Positions 1 through 8,720 of a stretch of DNA of 64,000 bases are shown here, one piece after another (within the stretch, counting starts at the first letter, position 1; the number at the start of each line of letters is the position of its first letter). Source of the DNA: Ketobacter sp963922875. GTDB lineage: Bacteria; Pseudomonadota; Gammaproteobacteria; Pseudomonadales; Ketobacteraceae. The stretch covers positions 248,001-312,000 of the forward strand of contig CAWUJH010000001.1 of NCBI GenBank assembly GCA_963922875.1, written 5' to 3'. The notes beneath the pieces are model-generated. The model made no database searches and was not told the origin of the DNA. It saw only the letters and a program-made list of their open reading frames with translations. The translations under genes were made by a program, and so were the position numbers.

Positions 1-38
1 AAACTCCTTGACGAAATTCCAGAAAAAACTGTGGACCC

Positions 39-1901
39 TTAAACTTTCTTATAAATTTCAGCACCTTGAGATTTAAATTCTTGTGCCTTATCACGCATCC
101 CCTGTTCCGCCTCCTGCTGAGCCGCATAATCCCGCACATCCTGGGTTATCTTCATAGAGCAGAATTTAGGGCCGCACATGGAGCAGAAATGCGCGACTTT
201 GTGGGCGTCTTTTGGCAGTGTCTCATCATGGTAGGCTTTCGCCGTATCAGGATCTAACGCCAAGGCAAATTGATCATCCCAGCGGAACTCAAAACGGGCT
301 TTGGACATGGCATTGTCGCGAATTTGCGCCCCAGGGTGACCCTTCGCCAAATCACCGGCATGAGCCGCAATTTTATAGGTGATTAGCCCTTCTTTAACGT
401 CATCTTTATTCGGCAATCCCAAATGTTCCTTGGGGGTAACATAACAAAGCATGGCGGTGCCATACCAACCAATCATGGCCGCCCCGATGCCGGACGTAAT
501 ATGGTCATAGCCCGGAGCAATATCCGTGGTGAGCGGCCCCAGTGTGTAAAAAGGCGCTTCATGGCAATGCTTCAGTTGTTGATCCATATTTTCTTTGATC
601 ATATGCATGGGCACGTGACCGGGTCCTTCAATGATCACCTGGGCGTCATGCTCCCAGGCTTTTTTAGTCAGTTCTCCCAAAGTTCGCAACTCACTGAACT
701 GCGCTTCATCATTAGCATCGGCTATTGAACCTGGACGCAAACCATCTCCCAAAGAGAAAGTCACATCATAGGCTGTCATAATTTCGCATATTTCATCAAA
801 GTGATCGTAAATGAAATTTTCCCGATGATGAGCCAAACACCACTTGGCCATAATGGAGCCACCGCGGGACACAATGCCCGTTAAACGTTTGGCGGTCATG
901 GGTACATAACGCAATAGAACTCCGGCATGAATGGTAAAATAATCCACACCCTGTTCGGCCTGTTCCACTAAGGTGTCACGAAAAATATCCCAGGTCAGAT
1001 CTTCGGGTACACCATCAACTTTTTCCAGTGCTTGATAAATGGGAACCGTGCCGATGGGAACAGGAGCGTTACGAATAATCCACTCTCGCGTTTCATGGAT
1101 ATCCTTGCCGGTGGAGAGATCCATCACCGTGTCTGCACCCCAGCGCGTGGCCCAGGTCATTTTCGCCACTTCTTCCTCAATGGAAGAGGTTACCGCCGAA
1201 TTACCAATATTGGCATTCACCTTTATCAAAAAGTTACGCCCCAGGATCGCAGGCTCTAGCTCTAAATGGTTCACATTCGCTGGAATAACCGCACGCCCAC
1301 AGGCCACTTCCTGACGCACGAATTCCGCTGTAATTTCATCAGGAATCCTGGCGCCATAGGATTGACCCGGATGCTGTTGCGCCAGAACGCCCTGCTCCCT
1401 GGCTACCTGCAATTTCAAATTCTCGCGGATTGCGACGAATTCCATTTCATCAGTAATGATGCCTTTTTTCGCATAGTGCATTTGACTGATATTTCGGCCC
1501 GCTCTGGCGCGCAGGGGATTGCGGACATGGGCATAGCGCAAATGGGCTAAACGGGGGTCCAGCTGCCGCTTGCGGCCAAAATGGGAGCTCAAACCCGGCA
1601 ACGACTCGGTATCATCCCGCCGCGCCACCCAACCTTCACGTAGGGGGGACAGGCCGGTACGCACATCAATGTGTACCGCAGGGTCCGTATAAGGCCCCGA
1701 GGTATCATAAACGTATATCGGAGGATTCTTTTCGCCACCATATTCAGTGGGCGTGTCCGCCAGTGAAATCTCCCGCATAGGCACTCGAACATCGGGATGA
1801 CTGCCTTCAACATATATTTTTGTTGATTGGGGAAATGGCTGGATAGACGCAGTATCTACCTTCGCGTTCTGGCTTAAAGACTGTTCAGAAAAAGCGCTCA
1901 T
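39..1901 (-). CDS. thiC: Phosphomethylpyrimidine synthase ThiC
   Basis: Radical-SAM enzyme that converts 5-aminoimidazole ribotide to hydroxymethylpyrimidine phosphate in thiamine synthesis. The protein is 620 aa, the usual length of the long proteobacterial form. The C-terminal Fe-S motif CSMCGPKFC (C-x2-C-x4-C) is at about residues 573-581. The frame is open back to a TTG at 1922, but the ATG at 1899-1901 is preferred because it has an AAGAG ribosome-binding stretch just upstream. It lies 113 bp downstream of waaA on the same strand. No TPP riboswitch sequence (CTGAGA or the ACCTGATCTGG-like tail) is visible in that gap. Identification is very secure. Confidence 0.97.
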   Translation of the reverse strand: MSAFSEQSLSQNAKVDTASIQPFPQSTKIYVEGSHPDVRVPMREISLADTPTEYGGEKNPPIYVYDTSGPYTDPAVHIDVRTGLSPLREGWVARRDDTESLPGLSSHFGRKRQLDPRLAHLRYAHVRNPLRARAGRNISQMHYAKKGIITDEMEFVAIRENLKLQVAREQGVLAQQHPGQSYGARIPDEITAEFVRQEVACGRAVIPANVNHLELEPAILGRNFLIKVNANIGNSAVTSSIEEEVAKMTWATRWGADTVMDLSTGKDIHETREWIIRNAPVPIGTVPIYQALEKVDGVPEDLTWDIFRDTLVEQAEQGVDYFTIHAGVLLRYVPMTAKRLTGIVSRGGSIMAKWCLAHHRENFIYDHFDEICEIMTAYDVTFSLGDGLRPGSIADANDEAQFSELRTLGELTKKAWEHDAQVIIEGPGHVPMHMIKENMDQQLKHCHEAPFYTLGPLTTDIAPGYDHITSGIGAAMIGWYGTAMLCYVTPKEHLGLPNKDDVKEGLITYKIAAHAGDLAKGHPGAQIRDNAMSKARFEFRWDDQFALALDPDTAKAYHDETLPKDAHKVAHFCSMCGPKFCSMKITQDVRDYAAQQEAEQGMRDKAQEFKSQGAEIYKKV

Positions 1902-1984
1902 GATGATCTCTTTTGCAAGCAATTATGGTAAAGATTGTAGGGTTATAGATCACAACCCGGCAGATTCATACTTTGAAGCTTTCG

Positions 1985-2024
1985 GCAGGGAATATCAACA
2001 ATCAGCAGGGAATATCAGCAATCG
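1985..2024. repeat. Two-copy 20-bp tandem repeat at the waaA 3' end
   Basis: The 20-bp unit starting GCAGGGAATATCA occurs at 1985-2004 and again at 2005-2024 with two A/G differences. The waaA stop codon (2015-2017 on the plus strand) lies in the second copy, and an equivalent in-frame-like TCA triplet is in the first. This looks like a small local duplication at the gene end. No function is apparent. Confidence 0.8.
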
Positions 2025-3310
2025 AGCCTGGCTTGTTGCGACACCAGGGCAAATAAACGATCCACAACGCCACGATTGCTCGCTACAACAGCTTTACCAG
2101 CGTCCGCCAGCTGTTCGCGTTTGGCATGATCCAGAAGCAATTCGATCACGGCGTCCCCGAGCCCCACAGCGGAGCTCACGGTGGTCAGGACCTCCCATTC
2201 GGTTAACAGGTCCGCTACCATTTTGAAATTAAAAACGTGAGGCCCGGTTAACGCGGGTGTACCCATTGCGAGGGCTTCCAGCATATTATGGCCTCCAACC
2301 GGCTCAAAACTACCGCCAATGAAAGCCACATCGGCCGCTCCTAACATTACCAACAAATCCCCCATGGTATCTCCCAGAACCACTTCATGGGTTTCGTTAA
2401 CAGGCTCTTGGGTGCTAAAGCGGGCAAAGTGAAGACCGCGTTTTTTCAGCAGAATTGCCACATCCTCAAAGCGCTCAGGATGCCTGGGTACAACGACCAA
2501 TAAAGCAGACTTTACTTTGTCCCGGATATAGAAAAAAGCATCAATGACTTTTTCGTCCTCACCTTCGTGAGTGCTTGCTGCGATAAAAATTGAACGTTGT
2601 TTACCCCACAGCTGGCGCAGTCGACTTGCGCGTTCAAAAACATCCGGGTTGACACTCAAATCAAATTTTACCGTTCCCGTAACCCGTAAATTGGCTTTTG
2701 GTAAACCCAGCTCAACAAAGCGCTCGCCATCCACCGCGGACTGCGCTGCGATCAAAGAAATAGATTTCATCATGGGTCTGATCAATGGCAGGACTCGCTG
2801 ATAACCCGCCGCTGAACGCTCTGATAGACGAGCATTAGCGACTACGATGGGGATCTTAGCTCGAGCGGTACAATGAATCAGGTTTGGCCACAGCTCGGTT
2901 TCAAGTATCACTAAAACTTTAGGATTAAAGCGTTTCAAAAAACGACCGATAGCATCTGGCAAATCATAGGGCAAATAAACGTGAAGCACCCTATTTTCTG
3001 CGAGCTCTTTTGGGTAAGCATTTTTCACCTGATCTGATCCCGTGGGCGTCATGGTGGTTATCACCACGGTTCGATTCGGGTACTGTGACAGAAAGCGATC
3101 AATGAGAGGTTTTGCCGCAATAAACTCTCCCACCGAAACGGTGTGGAACCAGAGGCTTTCAGAACAACCTTGCGCTTTCGGATACAAGGCAAAGCGCTCC
3201 CCAACCCGCTTGGCGTAGCCCGGATTTTTCTTCGTGCGTTTTTTTAGTCGCCATAATAGCAACGGAATCGCGGCATAAAAAATTAAGCTGTATAACCAAC
3301 GTGCCAACAT
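2015..3310 (-). CDS. waaA: 3-deoxy-D-manno-octulosonic acid (Kdo) transferase WaaA
   Basis: GT30 enzyme of the inner membrane that adds Kdo from CMP-Kdo to lipid IVA, the first step of LPS core assembly. The protein is 431 aa, typical of the family. It has an N-terminal membrane anchor (about residues 5-20), the catalytic-glutamate motif VSVGE with Glu62, and the C-terminal nucleotide-binding signature GGSFEPVGGHNMLEALAMG. Also known as KdtA. It opens the LPS gene region with the GT25 gene upstream on the same strand. The sequence does not show whether it is mono- or bifunctional. Confidence 0.97.
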   Translation of the reverse strand: MLARWLYSLIFYAAIPLLLWRLKKRTKKNPGYAKRVGERFALYPKAQGCSESLWFHTVSVGEFIAAKPLIDRFLSQYPNRTVVITTMTPTGSDQVKNAYPKELAENRVLHVYLPYDLPDAIGRFLKRFNPKVLVILETELWPNLIHCTARAKIPIVVANARLSERSAAGYQRVLPLIRPMMKSISLIAAQSAVDGERFVELGLPKANLRVTGTVKFDLSVNPDVFERASRLRQLWGKQRSIFIAASTHEGEDEKVIDAFFYIRDKVKSALLVVVPRHPERFEDVAILLKKRGLHFARFSTQEPVNETHEVVLGDTMGDLLVMLGAADVAFIGGSFEPVGGHNMLEALAMGTPALTGPHVFNFKMVADLLTEWEVLTTVSSAVGLGDAVIELLLDHAKREQLADAGKAVVASNRGVVDRLFALVSQQARLDC

Positions 3311-3336
3311 TAAGCCCCAACTATTTCTGTAATTTT

Positions 3337-3375
3337 CAGATTATTATAACCTAGTTTGCCGGATTGACTTTGAAC
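3337..3375 (-). promoter_or_regulatory. waaA: Possible promoter of waaA
   Basis: On the minus strand a perfect TATAAT lies at 3343-3348, about 33 nt upstream of the waaA ATG. The -35 region at the expected spacing is poor (AAAGTC-like). The call rests on the -10 box and its position alone. Confidence 0.3.
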
Positions 3376-3414
3376 CAGCACCAGTTACTACTCATTTAAT
3401 TATGACCTCGGCTT

Positions 3415-4212
3415 TCACTCGCGAAATCTAGCACTTTTCCCCTGCGAGCTGGGCGGTTTGGCGGCCGGATGAAATTCGCCATAATGCGCAAGCCGATGGC
3501 AATGACGCCAAATACTTCGATGAAGCTTGTTCAATCTCCACCCCAACCTCACCCAAAGCCTGCGATCTAGGGACGAGAAATTTTTGACTATTGAGGAGGG
3601 TTGAGCAAGCTCGTAGATGGCATGGGGTTCCACACTATAGCAATGCAGATTAAACAAAAAGAAACTGTCGTAAAATTTATCAATGGCCATGGTTATCTGC
3701 GCCCCATAACTCAGCACTTTTTGCATACCCTGCCGGCTTAACAAGTAACCCTGGGTTCCCAGCGCACCCCGCTGTGGTCTGACCAATGTGTATCGTGAAT
3801 TAATGGGCCTGACCACTTTTCGTTTGCGCTGTTTCAGGGCCATAAACCGCACCATATCGAGAGCCACAGGCTGCGCCATCAAATCATGAATGAGTTGCCC
3901 CAGACCCGCTTCCGCCACCACGTCATCTTCAAATAAACAAACGTAGTCAAAGCCCTCAGTATAGGCTTGCTTAATGGCACGATAATGGGATAAATAGCAG
4001 CCGACTTCAGACGCCGACAACAGCGAGCGCTTGTTCAGTAATGCTTTCACCGGCACCAACCGTTCATCATCCTGCAATACAGGCAACTGTTTCCGACCGT
4101 CGATTGCTGGAAAACAATCCACCACAATGTCCTTGGCCTCAAGCTGACTCTTTAATTGTGTGACTTGCGGCTTTTGCGGGTCAAAGGTAATTATCCAGGT
4201 TTTTAGTGTCAT
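3415..4212 (-). CDS. Glycosyltransferase family 25 (LPS biosynthesis)
   Basis: A 265-aa cytoplasmic enzyme of the GT25 family, which adds hexoses to LPS oligosaccharide in Gram-negative bacteria. The N-terminus (WIITFDPQKPQ...) matches the family start. The central motif SHYRAIKQAY followed by CLFEDDVV at about residues 94-101 is the GT25 metal/donor site. The basic C-terminus (KLHRSIWRHCHRLAHYG) could sit at the membrane surface. It is encoded upstream of waaA on the same strand, with about 100 bp between them. The acceptor cannot be deduced from sequence. Confidence 0.88.
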   Translation of the reverse strand: MTLKTWIITFDPQKPQVTQLKSQLEAKDIVVDCFPAIDGRKQLPVLQDDERLVPVKALLNKRSLLSASEVGCYLSHYRAIKQAYTEGFDYVCLFEDDVVAEAGLGQLIHDLMAQPVALDMVRFMALKQRKRKVVRPINSRYTLVRPQRGALGTQGYLLSRQGMQKVLSYGAQITMAIDKFYDSFFLFNLHCYSVEPHAIYELAQPSSIVKNFSSLDRRLWVRLGWRLNKLHRSIWRHCHRLAHYGEFHPAAKPPSSQGKSARFRE

Positions 4213-4499
4213 GCTGATTCATGTCGCCACTCAACGTCAACGAGCTTTCCTTGATCTTCCTGTAAAATCAATATCATAGCTACTTTCTTGCACGCTACGT
4301 TACTATAACCATCGAAATTAGCCAAAAAATTCACTGGTCCAAAGAATTGCCGTGGATTTTAGCGTAGATGACATATATGCTTCTATTATCTATGGTATTA
4401 GTAAGTGCCATTGGCATAGATTTAGCTTCTTGAATTGTCGCAACAAGTATATCGCTTCCAAAATTTTTACACTTTTGAACTGAAAGGTTTGTAAATGCC
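4213..4499. other. Divergent intergenic region between GT25 gene and ugd
   Basis: This 287-bp AT-rich stretch must hold the promoters of the GT25 gene (leftward) and the ugd operon (rightward). No ORF, strong -35/-10 pair, terminator, ops/JUMPstart element or tRNA was recognised. An AAAGG stretch at about 4483-4487 lies upstream of the ugd ATG and is the likely ribosome-binding site. Confidence 0.5.
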
Positions 4500-5840
4500 A
4501 TGAAAATTACTGTATTTGGTACTGGTTACGTTGGCCTGGTTACGGGCGCGTGTCTTGCGGATGTGGGTCACAACGTTATTTGCGTCGATATCGACCAAAA
4601 TAAGATTGATAAGCTGAAGCAAGGCATTATCCCCATTTACGAACCCGGCATCGAGGCCGTGGTCAAGCGCTGCGTGTCTGAAGGCACACTGGACTTTACC
4701 ACGTCGGCTGAAGCAGGTGTTCAGCACGGAGCGGTACAGTTTATTGCGGTTGGTACTCCACCAGATGAAGATGGTGCCGCTGATTTACAGTATGTTTTAG
4801 CGGTGGCACGCACCATTGGTACCCACATGCAGGATTACAAAGTTATCGTGGACAAGTCCACGGTTCCTGTAGGTACCGGAGAGAAAGTGCGCAATGCCGT
4901 AGCTGAGGTTTTAAAAAGTCGTGGTGACGCCATTGATTTTGATGTGTGCTCCAATCCGGAGTTCCTGAAGGAAGGCAGCGCCCTGGAAGATTTCACCAAA
5001 GGTGCCCGGATCGTGATCGGTGCCGAATCTGAGCCTGTAAGAGAACTGATGCGGGAATGTTACGCACCCTACAGCCGAAACCATGACAAGCTCATGTTCA
5101 TGGATATTCGTGCCGCAGAATTCACCAAATACGCAGCGAACGCCATGCTGGCAACCAAAATCAGCTTTATGAATGAATTGTCCCAAATGGCGGAACGGCT
5201 CGGGGTTGATATTGAGCAGGTTCGAGAAGGCATTGGTTCTGATCCACGAATTGGTTATCACTTTATCTATCCAGGTTGTGGTTATGGTGGCTCTTGTTTC
5301 CCGAAAGATGTCAAGGCACTAGCCAGAACGGCCAAGGAAATCGATTACTTTCCCGAACTGCTGATTGCGGTGGAAAACGTTAACGAACGCCAGAAGTCCG
5401 TTCTCTTCAACAAATTGAGCAAAGCCTTTGATGGCGACCTGAGCGGCAAAACCATTGCAGTGTGGGGCTTATCCTTCAAACCCAACACCGATGACATGCG
5501 CGAAGCACCCAGCCGCAATCTAATGGAATCACTCTGGGCCGCCGGCGCCAAGGTTCAGGCTTACGATCCAGAGGCGATGGAAGAGTGCCATCGTATCTAT
5601 GGTGATCGTGACGACCTGACTTACTTTGACCATCGTAAAAAAGCGGTGGCCAATGCTGATGCCTTGGTGATTTGTACCGAATGGAAAAAATTCCGCTCCA
5701 TCGACTTCGATTGGCTAAAGACCCAATTAAAGTATCCTATCGTGGTGGATGGCCGTAACCTTTACCGACCTGAAGACGCTCAAGCAGCCGGAATTCTTTA
5801 CTATGCTGTAGGTCGTGGAGAGTCGTTAGCTAAATTTTAA
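4500..5840 (+). CDS. ugd: UDP-glucose 6-dehydrogenase
   Basis: Oxidises UDP-glucose to UDP-glucuronate with two NAD+, supplying uronic acid donors for LPS core or exopolysaccharide. It is 446 aa. The N-terminal Rossmann motif is GTGYVGLVTG. The catalytic cysteine is Cys266 in GYGGSCFPKD. The C-terminal UDP-binding domain contains GLSFKPNTDDMREAPS. It is the first gene of a five-gene plus-strand operon, with the next gene starting 10 bp after its stop, so UDP-GlcA is probably a donor for one of the following glycosyltransferases. Confidence 0.97.
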   Translation: MKITVFGTGYVGLVTGACLADVGHNVICVDIDQNKIDKLKQGIIPIYEPGIEAVVKRCVSEGTLDFTTSAEAGVQHGAVQFIAVGTPPDEDGAADLQYVLAVARTIGTHMQDYKVIVDKSTVPVGTGEKVRNAVAEVLKSRGDAIDFDVCSNPEFLKEGSALEDFTKGARIVIGAESEPVRELMRECYAPYSRNHDKLMFMDIRAAEFTKYAANAMLATKISFMNELSQMAERLGVDIEQVREGIGSDPRIGYHFIYPGCGYGGSCFPKDVKALARTAKEIDYFPELLIAVENVNERQKSVLFNKLSKAFDGDLSGKTIAVWGLSFKPNTDDMREAPSRNLMESLWAAGAKVQAYDPEAMEECHRIYGDRDDLTYFDHRKKAVANADALVICTEWKKFRSIDFDWLKTQLKYPIVVDGRNLYRPEDAQAAGILYYAVGRGESLAKF

Positions 5841-5850
5841 GCCCCACCCT

Positions 5851-6978
5851 ATGAACAACCCTCCTCTGAAGGTGCTCCAAGTGCTGCCAGCGCTCAACGC
5901 TGGCGGCGTTGAGCGCGGCACTGTGGAATTCGCCCGAGAACTGGTCGCATTAGGTCACCGCTCTTATGTTGTCTCTAACGGCGGTTCTATGGTGGAGCGC
6001 TTGCGCGCCGAGGGAACCCAGCACATACAAATGCCGGTGCACCGCAAATCACTGGCAAGCTTTGCCCAAGTCCGTCCCATGCGCCAGCTATTACGGGAAT
6101 TAAAACCGGATATAGTTCACGTGCGCTCCCGCATCCCCGCCTGGATTACCTGTTTAGCCTGGCGCAAAATGCCCAAATCATTGCGCCCCGGCTTAGTGAG
6201 TACTTTTCATGGCATGTATTCGGTCACACGCTATAGCGCAATTATGGGGAAAGCTGAGCGTGTTATTGCAATTTCTGACTGCGTTCATGCTTATATACTG
6301 GAAAATTATGATGTAGATCCCGCCAAAATTACCCGTATCTACCGGGGCCTTGACGCTAAAGCATTCCACACCCATGGGGATACAGAGCAAGAACAAGCCG
6401 CTCTCTTCAACGAGTTTCCTCAATTCAAAGACAAGCACATTATTTTAATGCCCGGACGCCTGTCGCGCTGGAAAGGCCAAGAAGCCTTTCTTGAGGTAAT
6501 GGAACAGCTACTGAATCTGGAACCCAATTGCCATGGCGTGGTGGTGGGGGCCGCTGAAGCCAACAAAGAGCATTACCTGCAAGAGCTATTACAGCTGCGT
6601 GCCAATAAAGGGCTCGACCAACATGTAACCTTCACCGGACATCGTCCAGATATACACGCCTTTTACCGACTGGCGAAAATAACCTGCCACTTATCCAGCA
6701 AACCCGAACCTTTCGGTCGCACGGTGCCGGAGGCTTTGGCTTGTGGTTGTCCGGTTGTGGCTTATAATCGAGGCGGTGCCAGCGAATCACTGAATCTCTG
6801 CTTTCCGGAAGGCTTGGTTGAGCCGGATAATATCGCGCAGTTTGTTGATTGCGTTCGTAAACTATTACCGCACAAACCCAGCATACAACTACCCAAAGAA
6901 TTTTATCTGAGCACTCAAGTTGAAGCGACCTTACAAGTGTATCGGGAGCTACTCCAAGAAAAAGCTCAGCTGCGTTAA
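5851..6978 (+). CDS. Glycosyltransferase family 4
   Basis: A 375-aa GT-B fold retaining glycosyltransferase. The N-terminal acceptor domain has the glycine-rich motif LNAGGVERGTVEFA. The C-terminal donor domain has GRLSRWKGQEAFLEV and the EX7E motif EPFGRTVPE at about residues 285-293. The protein type is common in the LPS-core regions of Pseudomonas and relatives. It is second in the ugd operon (10 bp after ugd, 9 bp before the next gene). Sugar and acceptor are not determinable, though UDP-glucuronate from the adjacent ugd is a reasonable guess. Confidence 0.9.
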   Translation: MNNPPLKVLQVLPALNAGGVERGTVEFARELVALGHRSYVVSNGGSMVERLRAEGTQHIQMPVHRKSLASFAQVRPMRQLLRELKPDIVHVRSRIPAWITCLAWRKMPKSLRPGLVSTFHGMYSVTRYSAIMGKAERVIAISDCVHAYILENYDVDPAKITRIYRGLDAKAFHTHGDTEQEQAALFNEFPQFKDKHIILMPGRLSRWKGQEAFLEVMEQLLNLEPNCHGVVVGAAEANKEHYLQELLQLRANKGLDQHVTFTGHRPDIHAFYRLAKITCHLSSKPEPFGRTVPEALACGCPVVAYNRGGASESLNLCFPEGLVEPDNIAQFVDCVRKLLPHKPSIQLPKEFYLSTQVEATLQVYRELLQEKAQLR

Positions 6979-6987
6979 GGCATTTCC

Positions 6988-8028
6988 ATGAGAGTTCTGC
7001 ACATTGATTACCAGCAAATCAGGCGTTATGGCCACACCCACGGCAATTGGGTGGAAAAACTCGCGTTTGGAATGATTCGCAATGAGCATTATTTACAGAG
7101 CTTCAGTGATCGTGATGTTGCGGCTTTTGAGGCCCCCTTTGGTATTCGCGATCTAGGCTGGAAAAAGGCAAACCAACGAGCCATTGAAATGGTGGAAGCC
7201 ACTCAACCGGATCTGATTGTGCTGGGCCATTGCGACAAGATCACCAATAAAACCGTAACGGAATTTCGCCGCTTGGTGCCATCCACGTTAATTGCTCACT
7301 GTAATTGCGATCCACTGTTTGTTCCTTATAATGTCGAAAACATAAAAATGAGAGCAGAAGTTGCAGATGCCATTTTTGTGACCACAGGCAAACGCGAACT
7401 GGCGCAGTTTGAGGGACGAAAAGCACGAGCATTTCACATACCAAATCCTGTAGATCCGGCGATTGAGACCATCGATAATTCCACCCGTACCGACCTCGGT
7501 ATTGATTTACTATTCTGCAGCAATGCAACCAAGTACTCCGACCGCGGCATACTCGTTGATCATATACGCACAGGCCTGGGAAACAGGCTAAATTTTAAAA
7601 TCTATGGCAGCTTTGGCGCTCCTCCCGTATGGGGACGGGATTACGACAAGGTGCTTGCGGACACGAAAATGAGCCTGAATCTTAACCGGCAAGAAGGAAA
7701 CTACTGGTACACCTCGGACCGCATGGCTCAACTCGGTGGCAACGGAATTTTACAATTTACATCTGACAGACAAAATTTTGATACGCTATTCCCCAGTGAA
7801 ACACTTGTCTACTTTAAAGATAAAGATGACTTGCTCAAGAAAATTAATATGTTTCATAATGAAGATGAACTTCGTCGTCTATGGGCTGAAAACACCCGAA
7901 AATTTTTCCATCAAGAGATGAACTCAACACTCTATGCTCAATTTATTGTGGAAGCCACTCTTGGCGAGTCTTTTAGTCATGACTATGTGTGGGCATTGGA
8001 CACTCTGCCCAATGGGACATTAAAATGA
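6988..8028 (+). CDS. CgeB-like / Glyco_trans_1_2 family glycosyltransferase
   Basis: A 346-aa protein resembling GT-B enzymes of the CgeB / Glyco_trans_1_2 type. The N-terminus (MRVLHIDYQQIRRYGHTHGNW) is followed by a Rossmann-like half (DLIVLGHCDKI). In the second half, FHIPNPVD begins the donor domain and MSLNLNRQEGNYWYTSDRMAQLGGNG is typical of this family. That region replaces the classical EX7E motif of GT4. The stop overlaps the next start in an ATGA, indicating translational coupling. It is third in the ugd operon. Substrate unknown. Confidence 0.75.
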   Translation: MRVLHIDYQQIRRYGHTHGNWVEKLAFGMIRNEHYLQSFSDRDVAAFEAPFGIRDLGWKKANQRAIEMVEATQPDLIVLGHCDKITNKTVTEFRRLVPSTLIAHCNCDPLFVPYNVENIKMRAEVADAIFVTTGKRELAQFEGRKARAFHIPNPVDPAIETIDNSTRTDLGIDLLFCSNATKYSDRGILVDHIRTGLGNRLNFKIYGSFGAPPVWGRDYDKVLADTKMSLNLNRQEGNYWYTSDRMAQLGGNGILQFTSDRQNFDTLFPSETLVYFKDKDDLLKKINMFHNEDELRRLWAENTRKFFHQEMNSTLYAQFIVEATLGESFSHDYVWALDTLPNGTLK

Positions 8029-8720
8029 CGGTCAACCTGAAGCAGCTCAAACCGTTCGCCCACGGCGGCAACCGGTGCTGCTACGTAGATCCAAGAGACG
8101 AGAGTCGCTGCATCAAAGTTAGGCGCCCGGAATTTACCCTGGAAGATTTACGTCGCAAAAAAGGTTTCCCAAAATCTCTAAAGCCTCTCTCCGCGTTCGA
8201 TGAAAGCTTAAAAGAGTTCGCTATCATGCAACAAATCGACCACTCTTTGGGTGAACCGGTCTATCGAATTCTTAGCCGAACTTTTGGTTTTATAGAAACC
8301 GATATGGGACAAGGGTTATGTTCAGAGCTGATTCGAAATGAAGACGGAAAAATTTCCTGGTCTGTTATGCAATACATCTGGGAACTGGGATTAACACCGT
8401 CGTTAGAGCAGGCATTAACTCACTTTGAAAAAGATTGGTCTGACTTTTTAATACCCACTAGAGATTTGCTATTACACAATGTAGTCGCACAATGTAATAG
8501 CGATAAAGAGGTCACGCGGCTGGTTATAATTGATGGCCTGAATAGCCCTACCCTGCTTCCATATAGCTGGTTACCTCGCCCCTTTAGACAACGTCGAGCA
8601 CGACTAAAATTTTTGAAATTCAAGCAATTAATTTCTGACTTACTGAAAGTGCGAGAAACCGGAAAACTACCCAGCGACTTTTGGTTACAAAAACATGATG
8701 GAACCGAAAGCAAATCATGA
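8025..8720 (+). CDS. YrbL family protein (kinase-like fold, LPS core)
   Basis: A 231-aa protein of the YrbL / PhoP-regulated family. The N-terminal pattern LKPFAHGGNRCCYVDPRDESRCIKV resembles the nucleotide-binding strands of protein-kinase-like folds. HNVVAQ and LVIIDGLN are the likely catalytic-loop and metal-site equivalents. The frame is open to an ATG at 7989, but the ATG at 8025 is chosen because it forms an ATGA overlap with the preceding stop and fits the family N-terminus. Related proteins lie in Pseudomonas LPS-core loci, so core phosphorylation is a plausible role. This is inference. Confidence 0.8.
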   Translation: MTVNLKQLKPFAHGGNRCCYVDPRDESRCIKVRRPEFTLEDLRRKKGFPKSLKPLSAFDESLKEFAIMQQIDHSLGEPVYRILSRTFGFIETDMGQGLCSELIRNEDGKISWSVMQYIWELGLTPSLEQALTHFEKDWSDFLIPTRDLLLHNVVAQCNSDKEVTRLVIIDGLNSPTLLPYSWLPRPFRQRRARLKFLKFKQLISDLLKVRETGKLPSDFWLQKHDGTESKS

